A program made the translations under genes and the position numbers. A model generated the notes under the pieces. That model saw only the letters and a program-made list of their open reading frames with translations, had not been told where the DNA came from and did not search any database. From contig PUMK01000329.1 of the NCBI GenBank assembly GCA_003551325.1, positions 1 through 5,074 of the forward strand: a DNA stretch of 5,074 bases, read 5' to 3'. This DNA comes from Candidatus Acetothermia bacterium (GTDB lineage: Bacteria > Bipolaricaulota > Bipolaricaulia > Bipolaricaulales > Bipolaricaulaceae). Of the stretch, positions 1 through 4,808 are shown in pieces (the first letter of the stretch is position 1; each line of letters begins with the position of its first letter).

Positions 1-189
1 GAGCGAATGTGGCCCTTCAGCTTGCGGTCGTCAAGCCAGCGGCCGCGCCACGGGCGTCGGTTGACTTCAGCGTGTCCGTGTTGTTGCGGTTGATCTAGCC
101 AGGGGAGTCCGAGAGAGGGGGCGCCTTGTCCCCCTCTCCTGTCTCAGGCAGCGAAGGCTTCGAGCCATTGCGCGTGGCAGGACGGTGCG
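1..189. other. Left-edge region without a supportable gene
   Basis: No complete gene is visible. Two short open frames compete. A leftward frame is open from about 143 to the window edge; its edge-proximal half reads as a plausible charged peptide (RGRWLDDRKLKGHIR), but it has no ATG, GTG or TTG start. A rightward frame is open from the edge to a TAG at 96-98. Third-position GC is high in both, so codon bias does not separate them. The leftward one could be the start of a gene downstream of the helix-turn-helix gene, but this is not secure. The only clear structure is the hairpin at 113-138. Confidence 0.3.
113..138 (-). terminator. Perfect 9-bp GC-rich hairpin, possible terminator
   Basis: GAGAGGGGG (113-121) pairs perfectly with CCCCCTCTC (130-138) around an 8-nt loop. 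It lies about 50 bp beyond the stop codon of the leftward helix-turn-helix gene, which fits a transcription terminator. There is no T-run on either side, so classical Rho-independent termination is not shown; GC-rich bacteria often lack a T-tract. It could instead end a transcript arriving from the left. Confidence 0.4.
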
Positions 190-645
190 TCAGTTCCTAG
201 CCGACACAAACCAGCTGAACGCACGCGCCAACTGCATAACCTCATCGAGCTTGGCTTGCAGACGCTCAGCATGCCGGTGCCAGCGCTGAGCTTCAGCCTC
301 TAGACGGCGAACCTCAGCCTCACGCGCTGCCAGGTGAGCACGTAGTTCCTCAACCAGCTCCCCGTTCGACGTGCAGGTTGGCGCTGTTTGACGTACATCC
401 TCTGCGCCGTTGCCGTCTATCTCAGCACGAATCCGTGCAGCTGCTTGACGTACGGTTAACCCCTCTGCACGACGCACGTCCTCTAACCGACGCAGCATAG
501 CCACGGCGCTGCCGTCGAGTTCTAGTGCGTTCTTGTGTGCACGATGCACGTGCGCGCCCACAACTGCGCCGAGCGCGTCAAGTCTGAGGCGCACAGCGCG
601 CTCTGACACGCCAAGTGTTCTTGCTACTGCTGATAGGCTAGCCAT
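190..645 (-). CDS. Helix-turn-helix protein with C-terminal coiled coil
   Basis: A small cytoplasmic protein, probably DNA-binding; the exact family is not recognised. From the ATG at 645 (151 residues), a helix-turn-helix lies at about residues 4-23 (SAVARTLGVSERAVRLRLDA). A second helical, MerR-like stretch follows at about 45-72 (DGSAVAMLRRLEDV, then LTVRQAAARI). A heptad-rich coiled coil occupies about 95-140 (ELVEELRAHLAAREAEVRRL). This order resembles RacA-type or plasmid-borne MerR-like coiled-coil proteins that anchor or segregate DNA, but that is inference from architecture only. The start is uncertain: a GTG at 684 would give 164 residues, and neither start has an SD. Codon use is unlike corA and mscS, with many GCA, CGT, CTA, TTA and AGA codons, which suggests acquisition by transfer. 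It is divergent from corA. Confidence 0.65.
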   Translation of the reverse strand: MASLSAVARTLGVSERAVRLRLDALGAVVGAHVHRAHKNALELDGSAVAMLRRLEDVRRAEGLTVRQAAARIRAEIDGNGAEDVRQTAPTCTSNGELVEELRAHLAAREAEVRRLEAEAQRWHRHAERLQAKLDEVMQLARAFSWFVSARN

Positions 646-733
646 GATGCGCTTAACGTACTGCCCGCCAACCACGCCGAGCACGAACGCCCGTACAACT
701 GCTGGGGGACGTCCAGCACCGCATGACGGACGG

Positions 734-762
734 TTGGCGTCTGCCCAGTGGAGTCCTACGAT
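734..762 (+). promoter_or_regulatory. Candidate sigma-70-type promoter of corA
   Basis: TTGGCG (734-739) and TACGAT (757-762) are separated by exactly 17 bp; each matches its consensus hexamer at four of six positions. Transcription would begin near 769, giving a leader of roughly 45 nt before the corA ATG. It sits in the divergent intergenic region shared with the helix-turn-helix gene, so that protein could in principle bind here. No experimental support is visible. Confidence 0.45.
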
Positions 763-771
763 GGACGTGTG

Positions 772-800
772 CTCAGTCGAGAGTTGTCCTGCGGACTGAG
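772..800 (+). promoter_or_regulatory. 7-bp stem-loop in the corA leader
   Basis: CTCAGTC (772-778) and GACTGAG (794-800) form a perfect inverted repeat around a 15-nt loop. The right arm abuts the SD (AGGAGGGG, 801-808), and the left arm begins near the predicted transcript 5' end. As RNA this would be a 5' hairpin next to the ribosome site; as DNA it could be an operator. It is far too short to be an M-box Mg2+ riboswitch. Confidence 0.45.
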
Positions 801-815
801 AGGAGGGGAGAAGCG

Positions 816-1889
816 ATGAGACGCGCCTCGCGCTTTGTCAGGCGCCGTTCGGTCAAGGCAGGGCTGTCGCCGGGGACCCTGGTCCACATAGGGAAACCCT
901 CCGCTGAGCCGGTGGGGATCAGCTGTATCGGCTACGACCGGGAACATGTCAGGGAGCATGAGCTCGACCTGTCCGCGCTGGGAGAGCTGGAGCTCGCCGC
1001 GGGTGGGGTGACGTGGATCAACGTGGTCGGGCTGCACCGGACCGAAGTCGTCGAGGCATTCGGGCACAAGCTCTCGCTCCATCCCCTCGTCCTTGAAGAC
1101 GTGGTCAACTCCGGGCAGCGCCCAAAGCTTGAAGACTACGAGGGTTACGCGTTCATCGTCCTGCGCATGCTCGACTCCGACGAGCCTTCGGGCGAGGTCA
1201 GGGACGAGCAGGTCGCTATCATCCTGGGACCGCACTGGGTGGTGACGTTCCAGGAACGGCCAGGGGACGCGTTCGATCCTGTACGAGAGAGGATCAAGAC
1301 GAACAAGGGGCGCATCCGCAAGATGGGAGCGGACTACCTCGCCTATTGCCTTGTCGATGCCGTAGTGGACAGGTACTTCGCCGTGCTGGAGCTTATCGGG
1401 GACCGGCTGGAAGAGGTGTCGGAGGTGATCATGGGTAACCCGGACCAGGCCGTGCTCCGGGAGTTGCACGATCTACGCCAAGAACTCATGGTGCTCCGCA
1501 AGGCTTCCTGGCCTCTACGGAACGTGCTCCATCGCATGCAGCAAGGACAGGCGCACCTCATCACCGACGAGACGAGCGTCTTCGTCCGTGATGCCTACGA
1601 CCACACGGTGCAGATCATCGACACGGCGGAGACGCTCCGCGAGATGACGACCGACCTCAGGGACATCTACTTGTCGAGCTTAAGCAACCGGATGAACGAG
1701 ACGATGAAGGTCCTCACCGTGATCGCGACGATCTTCATCCCACTGACGTTCCTCGCTGGCATCTACGGGATGAACTTCGCCTTCATGCCCGAACTCTCCT
1801 GGCGCTACGGCTATGTGGCCGTCCTGGGCCTCATGGCCGCTGTTGCAGGGGGCATGTTGCTCTACTTCCGCCGTAGGAAGTGGCTGTAG
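816..1889 (+). CDS. corA: CorA family magnesium/divalent cation transporter
   Basis: An inner-membrane homopentameric channel of the CorA family, which takes up Mg2+ (some members also Co2+ or Ni2+). The protein has 357 residues, close to the 351 of Thermotoga maritima CorA. Residues 1 to about 290 are the cytoplasmic alpha/beta domain and long stalk helix. Transmembrane helix 1 is at about 297-316 and ends in the signature GMN (318-320); the periplasmic loop carries MPEL (324-327), and transmembrane helix 2 is at about 332-351. The C-terminus is basic (FRRRKWL), as is usual on the cytoplasmic side. The ATG at 816 was chosen because AGGAGGGG lies 7 nt upstream and the residues before it in the same frame look non-coding. 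All key residues are present, so the gene should be functional. It is convergent with the mscS gene 31 bp downstream, and no clear terminator lies between them. Confidence 0.96.
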   Translation: MRRASRFVRRRSVKAGLSPGTLVHIGKPSAEPVGISCIGYDREHVREHELDLSALGELELAAGGVTWINVVGLHRTEVVEAFGHKLSLHPLVLEDVVNSGQRPKLEDYEGYAFIVLRMLDSDEPSGEVRDEQVAIILGPHWVVTFQERPGDAFDPVRERIKTNKGRIRKMGADYLAYCLVDAVVDRYFAVLELIGDRLEEVSEVIMGNPDQAVLRELHDLRQELMVLRKASWPLRNVLHRMQQGQAHLITDETSVFVRDAYDHTVQIIDTAETLREMTTDLRDIYLSSLSNRMNETMKVLTVIATIFIPLTFLAGIYGMNFAFMPELSWRYGYVAVLGLMAAVAGGMLLYFRRRKWL

Positions 1890-1920
1890 GTGTGCCCGGC
1901 ATCGCCTCGCAGCTTCCGCT

Positions 1921-2754
1921 TCAGGCCGACTCAGTCCGCACCACAACGTTGGTGGCTGCGGCCGCAAGACCGATGCCGGCTCCGTCGAGCGCCTTCTTCC
2001 CTCGTTCTTGAAGCGACAGGCGCACTTGGCCCGCCTCGGTGGCGCTGCGGCACCAGGCCCGCAGGGTGAGCACCACCCCATGTTCACCGAGTTCGCTCAC
2101 CGGGCAGTCGACCACACGGCTGACTCCGGCCAGGGAGCGGGCGGTCTCGGTGAGCACCACCCGTGCCTCGTCGATGTCGGCTTCGTAGTCCAAGCCGAAG
2201 GGCACCACGGCCATGACCTCGCCTTGCGAGAGGTTCACCGAAGTCTGATGTGCCATGACACTGTTGGGCACCACGATGCGACGTCCATCTGCGGTGCGGA
2301 TCGTGGTGTAACCAAGGGACATCTCCGCGATGGTACCTGTCTCGCGTGTGTCGAAGGCGGTGATCTGGACCAAGTCGCCGGTGCGAAATGGCCGATGCAG
2401 GAAGAGCGACGCCCCGGCGAACAGGTTCCCCAGCGTGTTCTGCGCAGCAAGCCCCAAGATGATGGAGACGATCCCCACCTTGGCCAGCACCGCGGTGCCC
2501 AGGAAGCGAAGCACCGGCACGGTGTAGGTGTAGAGGATGATGGCCACGAGGAACAGGAAGACGCGGGCGAAACTGACGAGGAGCCGGGCAGCGGTGCGGT
2601 CGATGCGGTCCTCGGGATCGTGGCGCAGCACCCGGTCCATCCCGCGGCGAACCAACCTGCTGGCGAACCATGCGGCAGCGAGGTAGACCACGGCGTAGAA
2701 CACCGCGCCTTGGGCCGTGTGGGGACTTGTCATCTGCTGAAGTACGTCCAGCAC
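1921..2754 (-). CDS. mscS: MscS family small-conductance mechanosensitive ion channel
   Basis: An inner-membrane channel that opens under membrane tension to release solutes during hypo-osmotic shock. At 277 residues it is close to E. coli MscS (286), with the same minimal three-helix layout. Transmembrane helices lie at about 17-35, 57-80 and 88-118. The third carries the small-residue, pore-lining pattern GLAAQNTLGNLF (101-112) and leads into HRPFRTGDLV and the beta domain, with VVPNSVM at 161-167. The C-terminal alpha/beta vestibule domain follows, but the IPFPQ-like ending common in the family is replaced by GLAAAAT. The GTG start at 2754 is supported by AAAGGAGGT four bases upstream; an in-frame ATG at 2733 lacks such a site. 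The gene is transcribed alone and converges on corA, consistent with a general ion and osmotic homeostasis role for the pair. Confidence 0.95.
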   Translation of the reverse strand: MLDVLQQMTSPHTAQGAVFYAVVYLAAAWFASRLVRRGMDRVLRHDPEDRIDRTAARLLVSFARVFLFLVAIILYTYTVPVLRFLGTAVLAKVGIVSIILGLAAQNTLGNLFAGASLFLHRPFRTGDLVQITAFDTRETGTIAEMSLGYTTIRTADGRRIVVPNSVMAHQTSVNLSQGEVMAVVPFGLDYEADIDEARVVLTETARSLAGVSRVVDCPVSELGEHGVVLTLRAWCRSATEAGQVRLSLQERGKKALDGAGIGLAAAATNVVVRTESA

Positions 2755-2758
2755 GTAT

Positions 2759-2824
2759 ACCTCCTTTGTGGGCCCAGTTGATGAACGGGCGGCCTATTGT
2801 AGGACGGCGTGATCAGGCTGCGAA
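2759..2824 (-). promoter_or_regulatory. Promoter and ribosome-binding site of the mscS gene
   Basis: On the minus strand, TTCGCA (2824-2819) and TACAAT (2801-2796) are spaced by 17 bp; they match the -35 consensus at four of six and the -10 at five of six positions. Transcription would begin near 2789, about 35 nt before the GTG start. The SD AAAGGAGGT (2767-2759) ends 4 nt before the GTG; it is nearly fully complementary to the 16S rRNA tail and decides the start choice. Confidence 0.55.
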
Positions 2825-2829
2825 AACGA

Positions 2830-3165
2830 TCCCCCCTGAAACGGGTCTAAGGTGTGAGCTAGGATTTGGGGAGAAGGAGGTAGGGGATGGTAGTTTTCCT
2901 CTGGATGAATGCACCCGTCCGCCATGTCCAGCCAACCTCGCGCGGGGTTCGAAAGTTGTCCAGTAGGGCGTGCCATATAGATCAGATCTCCTCTGTGCTC
3001 CAACGCAGGTACTCATCCGCATCTTTGAGCTTCAATGAGCTCGGCGGGGATGGTCATAACGTGCCGGGTTTGAAAACAGTCCTCTCCGGGGAGCCAGCTC
3101 CTGCAAGCACCTTTGATTCTGCGTTCTGGCGATCCGGCGTCCGAGAGCAAACGAACGGCTCGTAC
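2830..3165. other. Intergenic stretch with no convincing gene
   Basis: Between the mscS promoter and the hicBA promoter I find no recognisable protein or RNA gene. A rightward frame of 126 codons starts at an ATG at 2887 with a good SD (AAGGAGG, 2874-2880), but its product is rich in Ser and Arg, has no recognisable motif, and overlaps the start of hicB. A short leftward frame near 3045-2990 encodes a plausible peptide tail (LKDADEYLRWSTEEI) that ends at a stop, with no credible start. It may be a remnant of a lost gene. Lower third-position bias and many stops suggest decayed or non-coding DNA. Confidence 0.4.
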
Positions 3166-3169
3166 CCGG

Positions 3170-3200
3170 GAGACAGCCCCTCTAGATGTTGTGCTAGAAT
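3170..3200 (+). promoter_or_regulatory. Candidate hicBA promoter with overlapping operator dyad
   Basis: TAGAAT (3195-3200) is a good -10 box. The best upstream hexamer is GAGACA (3170-3175), a four-of-six match to the -35 box at a rather long 19-bp spacing. The dyad TCTAG (3181-3185) N8 CTAGA (3194-3198) lies in the spacer and overlaps the -10, where a HicB-type antitoxin would repress its own operon. The assignment rests on position and symmetry only. Confidence 0.4.
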
Positions 3201-3256
3201 AGGCAGCGGGAGGCGAGTCTACGGCAACTCGCAGCGCGCAGCCCTCCGGGACAGAG

Positions 3257-3475
3257 ACGCTCCGTAACTACACCGCACGGTACATCCGAAACGAAACCGG
3301 CCACACGGGACAGCCGGTGGAGTGGCCAGAGGCGATCACCGAAGGAAAGACGCTGGATGAGTGTCGCGAATCGATTCGTGATGCACTTGTCGAGATGGTC
3401 GAAGGGCGCCGAGAACTCGGTAAGGAGATCCCGCCAGGTGGGGGCTTGCTGGAACAGCTACCGGTCGAAGTCTGA
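3257..3475 (+). pseudogene. hicB: HicB family antitoxin, no conventional start codon
   Basis: HicB antitoxins bind and block the HicA RNase and repress the operon. The frame from 3266 to the TGA at 3473-3475 encodes about 69 residues that match the short HicB type: NYTARYIRNETG at the N-terminus, then QPVEWPEAITEGKTLDECRE, a helical stretch (SIRDALVEMVEGR) and a C-terminal GKEIPPG and EQLPVEV. The family normally begins with Met one to three residues before NYTARY. Here the codons are ACG (3257), CTC and CGT, and the frame back to the TAG at 3200-3202 contains no ATG, GTG or TTG. ACG at 3257, or ACG at 3221 with GGGAGG seven bases upstream, would be poor starts. The body has no frameshift, so loss of the start by a point change (ATG to ACG) is likely. 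The boundary given is a best guess. It is followed 2 nt later by hicA. Confidence 0.72.
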
Positions 3476-3477
3476 GG

Positions 3478-3666
3478 ATGCCAGTCAAGAGACGTGAATT
3501 GATCAGCTATCGCGCGGTTCACGGGTTCTACCTACTGTGCGAAGGGAGGAGACCTTCCGTCTACACGGATGGTATAGGGATGGTCCCCATCAAGCGGCAG
3601 CGTGAGATCGACCGCATTACGGCCAATTGGCGGTGCGGGCAGGCCGGGTTTGATCCTGAGTTCTGA
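3478..3666 (+). CDS. hicA: HicA family toxin, probably inactive (catalytic His lost)
   Basis: HicA toxins are small dsRBD-fold mRNA interferases whose activity needs a conserved His. This 62-residue product has the right length and layout: MPVKRRELI at the N-terminus, HGFYLL at 15-20, a central strand ending SVYTDG, then VPIKRQREIDRITAN (36-50) and a C-terminal QAGFDPEF. From recollection of the family, the turn before SVY should read G-x-H or similar; here it is EGRRPSVY, with Pro at residue 26 (codon CCT, 3553-3555) in place of the catalytic His. The His usually found in KRHRE is also Gln (residue 41). The toxin is therefore probably dead although its frame is open. The ATG lies 2 nt after the hicB stop and has only GAGG immediately before it, so translation would depend on coupling to hicB, which itself lacks a good start. 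Confidence 0.82.
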   Translation: MPVKRRELISYRAVHGFYLLCEGRRPSVYTDGIGMVPIKRQREIDRITANWRCGQAGFDPEF

Positions 3667-3697
3667 GCTATCGGAGGTACTCCCTCCCTCATGAGAC

Positions 3698-4060
3698 TCA
3701 AACAGTGCCGCGGTCAGCCACCACACACAGTTCCTTCACCCCGAAGCGGTTCCGCAGTCGGTCCACTACCGGAAGGAGGGTCGTGACATCCGAGGCGTTA
3801 CCCGCCCATTGCTCCGAAGAGAGGGGTCGTCCCTGGTCATCGAGTATCTCCCCGACCACCATTTGCTTGCGGTCTGGTCGCTTGTCCTTGCTGTGACCGT
3901 ACCGCCCCAGCTTCTCGCCGCCCTTCCCTTCGAAGTAGAGGCTCGCGGTGTCGAAGACGACGAGGTCAAGGGTGGTGAGCAGGTCCCGCTGGCGAGCGAA
4001 CAGCGCATCGGTAGACCAGTTCGTCCCGAGCTGGGGAGAGCGCCCCACGCCTGCGGAAGC
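3698..4060 (-). pseudogene. Internal fragment of a DDE transposase (IS4/IS1634-like)
   Basis: About 115 codons on the minus strand match the central part of an IS4-superfamily (IS1634-like) transposase. VVFDTASLYFEGKGGEKLG contains the first catalytic Asp, followed by YGHSKDKRPDRKQMVVG, then EQWAGNASDVTTLLPVVDRLR, and CVVADRG with the second catalytic Asp. Similarity stops right after ADRG (about 3707), where two codons and a TGA follow, so the catalytic Glu and C-terminal half are gone. The N-terminal few hundred residues are also missing; similarity begins near DALFARQRDLL (about 4015). A GTG at 4048 could open the frame but has no meaning for function. No terminal inverted repeats are visible. 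This is a relic of an insertion sequence. IS family placement is from memory and tentative. Confidence 0.8.
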
Positions 4061-4444
4061 CTAGATCTCGTCTTTCTTGGCACGACGTAACGTCCGGACA
4101 TTGGCACGGTCCTGGTCTCTGGCTGTAGCTTCCTTGGCCTGGATCAAGTCTTCCAAGCCCATGTACTGAGCAGGCGCCGCGCCGAATCGTCCTTCCACTC
4201 TGTTTCCCCAGTCCACTTCGAAGTTGGGGCATCCAGGTGTCTGGACGTGTACGCAGATCCGCACCGGAGCTACTCCCAGCTGGATGATCCAGCCTGGCTC
4301 AACCAGGTCGTCGACGGTATAACCGAAATCCACACCGCCGAAGAACTCGCGCAGAGCCGCCAGCACACGTTCGGCGTTGTCGGCGGTGGGATCGACAAAG
4401 ACGTCAAGAACCTTTGTCGCTCGGGGACGCGCGTGATAGGCCAC
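4061..4444 (-). CDS. Truncated nucleotidyltransferase-like protein, probably inactive
   Basis: Resembles small nucleotidyltransferase-fold proteins (MNT/AbiEii-like group) that often travel in toxin-antitoxin or accessory modules. The 127-residue frame contains AYHARPRATK (2-11), DNAERVLAALREF, PGWIIQLGVAPVRI (50-63), a WGNRVEGRFG segment and GLEDLIQAKEA (97-107) with a C-terminal DQDRANVRTLRRAK. Known members start about 25-30 residues earlier with a Gly-Gly motif; here a TGA ten codons upstream of the GTG at 4444 ends the frame, so that part is lost. The expected DLDV metal-binding motif reads VLDV (Val12, codon GTT, 4409-4411), and the third acidic residue after PVRI is Cys64 (codon TGC, 4253-4255). 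The enzyme is therefore likely dead. GGAG lies four bases before the GTG, so it may still be translated. The transposase relic follows directly downstream, in the same frame. Confidence 0.75.
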   Translation of the reverse strand: MAYHARPRATKVLDVFVDPTADNAERVLAALREFFGGVDFGYTVDDLVEPGWIIQLGVAPVRICVHVQTPGCPNFEVDWGNRVEGRFGAAPAQYMGLEDLIQAKEATARDQDRANVRTLRRAKKDEI

Positions 4445-4558
4445 CTCGCTCCACGTGCCTACTCCGCTCCTTCATACCTTACAAAGGTAGCAGGATTACC
4501 TCGTGCAGGACGAACCAACGCGCCCGTCGACCGCGGGGGAAGTTCGCCAATCGAGGAA

Positions 4559-4574
4559 TGTGCCCTGGGGCACA
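4559..4574. repeat. Short inverted repeat upstream of higBA
   Basis: TGTGCCC (4559-4565), a 2-bp centre, and GGGCACA (4568-4574) form a perfect 7-bp dyad 12 bp upstream of the higBA -35 box. The near-absent loop makes an RNA hairpin unlikely, so a protein-binding site is the better guess. No T-run follows on either strand. Nothing identifies the protein. Confidence 0.4.
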
Positions 4575-4586
4575 AGAATCTTAGGC

Positions 4587-4615
4587 TTGACAAGCGTCAC
4601 GTGACGCGTTTTGGT
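4587..4615 (+). promoter_or_regulatory. higBA promoter with 14-bp palindromic operator
   Basis: TTGACA (4587-4592) is a perfect -35 hexamer. The -10 position 17 bp downstream reads TTTGGT (4610-4615), which is weak. The spacer contains the perfect 14-bp palindrome GCGTCACGTGACGC (4594-4607). HigA antitoxins repress their own operon by binding palindromes at such positions, so this is a likely HigA operator. Transcription would begin near the higB GTG at 4622, suggesting a leaderless or very short-leader transcript. Confidence 0.6.
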
Positions 4616-4621
4616 TCGTGG

Positions 4622-4796
4622 GTGATCAAAACCTTCGCGGACCGGCACACCTTCGCATCCCCCGGGGAATCGTCTCCACAAGCTCCGGGGTGACCGGGGA
4701 GGTCAGCACGCGATTGCCATCAACGACCAATGGGGCATTTGCTTCCGGTTTGCTGAGGGCGATGCTTACGATGTTGAGATTACGGACGATCACTGA
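4622..4796 (+). pseudogene. higB: HigB family toxin, disrupted by internal deletion and frameshift
   Basis: HigB toxins (RelE superfamily) cleave mRNA on the ribosome. The family N-terminus is present from the GTG at 4622 (IKTFADRHT, ending about 4650). The C-terminal half is in a different frame from 4656 to the TGA at 4794-4796: GNRLHKLRGDRGGQHAIAI, then NDQWGICFRFAEGDAYDVEI and TDDH. About 35 residues between the two parts are missing, judged from the usual length of about 90-100. LRIP (4651-4662) sits in the third frame just before the C run at 4659-4663, and one more C there would join it to the PGNRL frame. So there are probably two lesions, a large deletion and a 1-bp loss. The translated product would be a short peptide ending at a TGA (4691-4693). 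The higA SD overlaps the higB stop, so the operon layout is preserved. Confidence 0.85.
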
Positions 4797-4808
4797 GGAG
4801 GGTGACCC

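Noticed and set aside
380..460. Repeated TTGACGTAC within the helix-turn-helix gene
   Set aside because: Two copies explained by repeated Val-Arg-Gln codons in the protein; no regular spacing.
723..815. Upstream ATG extension of corA
   Set aside because: No SD at 723, non-coding-like residues, and the proposed promoter would lie inside it; the SD at 801-808 supports 816.
756..1469. Long leftward frame opposite corA
   Set aside because: Antisense shadow of corA; no ribosome site or family features.
1870..1921. Possible bidirectional terminator between corA and mscS
   Set aside because: Only an interrupted GGAAG/CTTCC pairing with a bulge and no T-run; too weak to call.
1813..2781. Long rightward frame opposite the mscS gene
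   Set aside because: Antisense shadow of a clear MscS gene in GC-rich DNA; His/Gly/Glu-rich product without domain features.
2940..2965. GGTTCGAAA resembling a tRNA T-loop
   Set aside because: The flanking bases do not form a T-stem (position 61 is not C), and no acceptor or anticodon arm is present.
2887..3267. 126-codon rightward frame with a good SD
   Set aside because: The product has no recognisable motif, is Ser/Arg-rich and runs into hicB in another frame; not called as a gene.
3673..3687. GGAGG-TACTC-CCTCC hairpin after hicA
   Set aside because: Only 5 bp, with no T-run; not strong enough to call a terminator.
4247..4693. 148-codon rightward frame opposite the nucleotidyltransferase
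   Set aside because: Most of it is antisense; only its last part (IKTFADRHT) is meaningful, as the HigB N-terminus starting at 4622.
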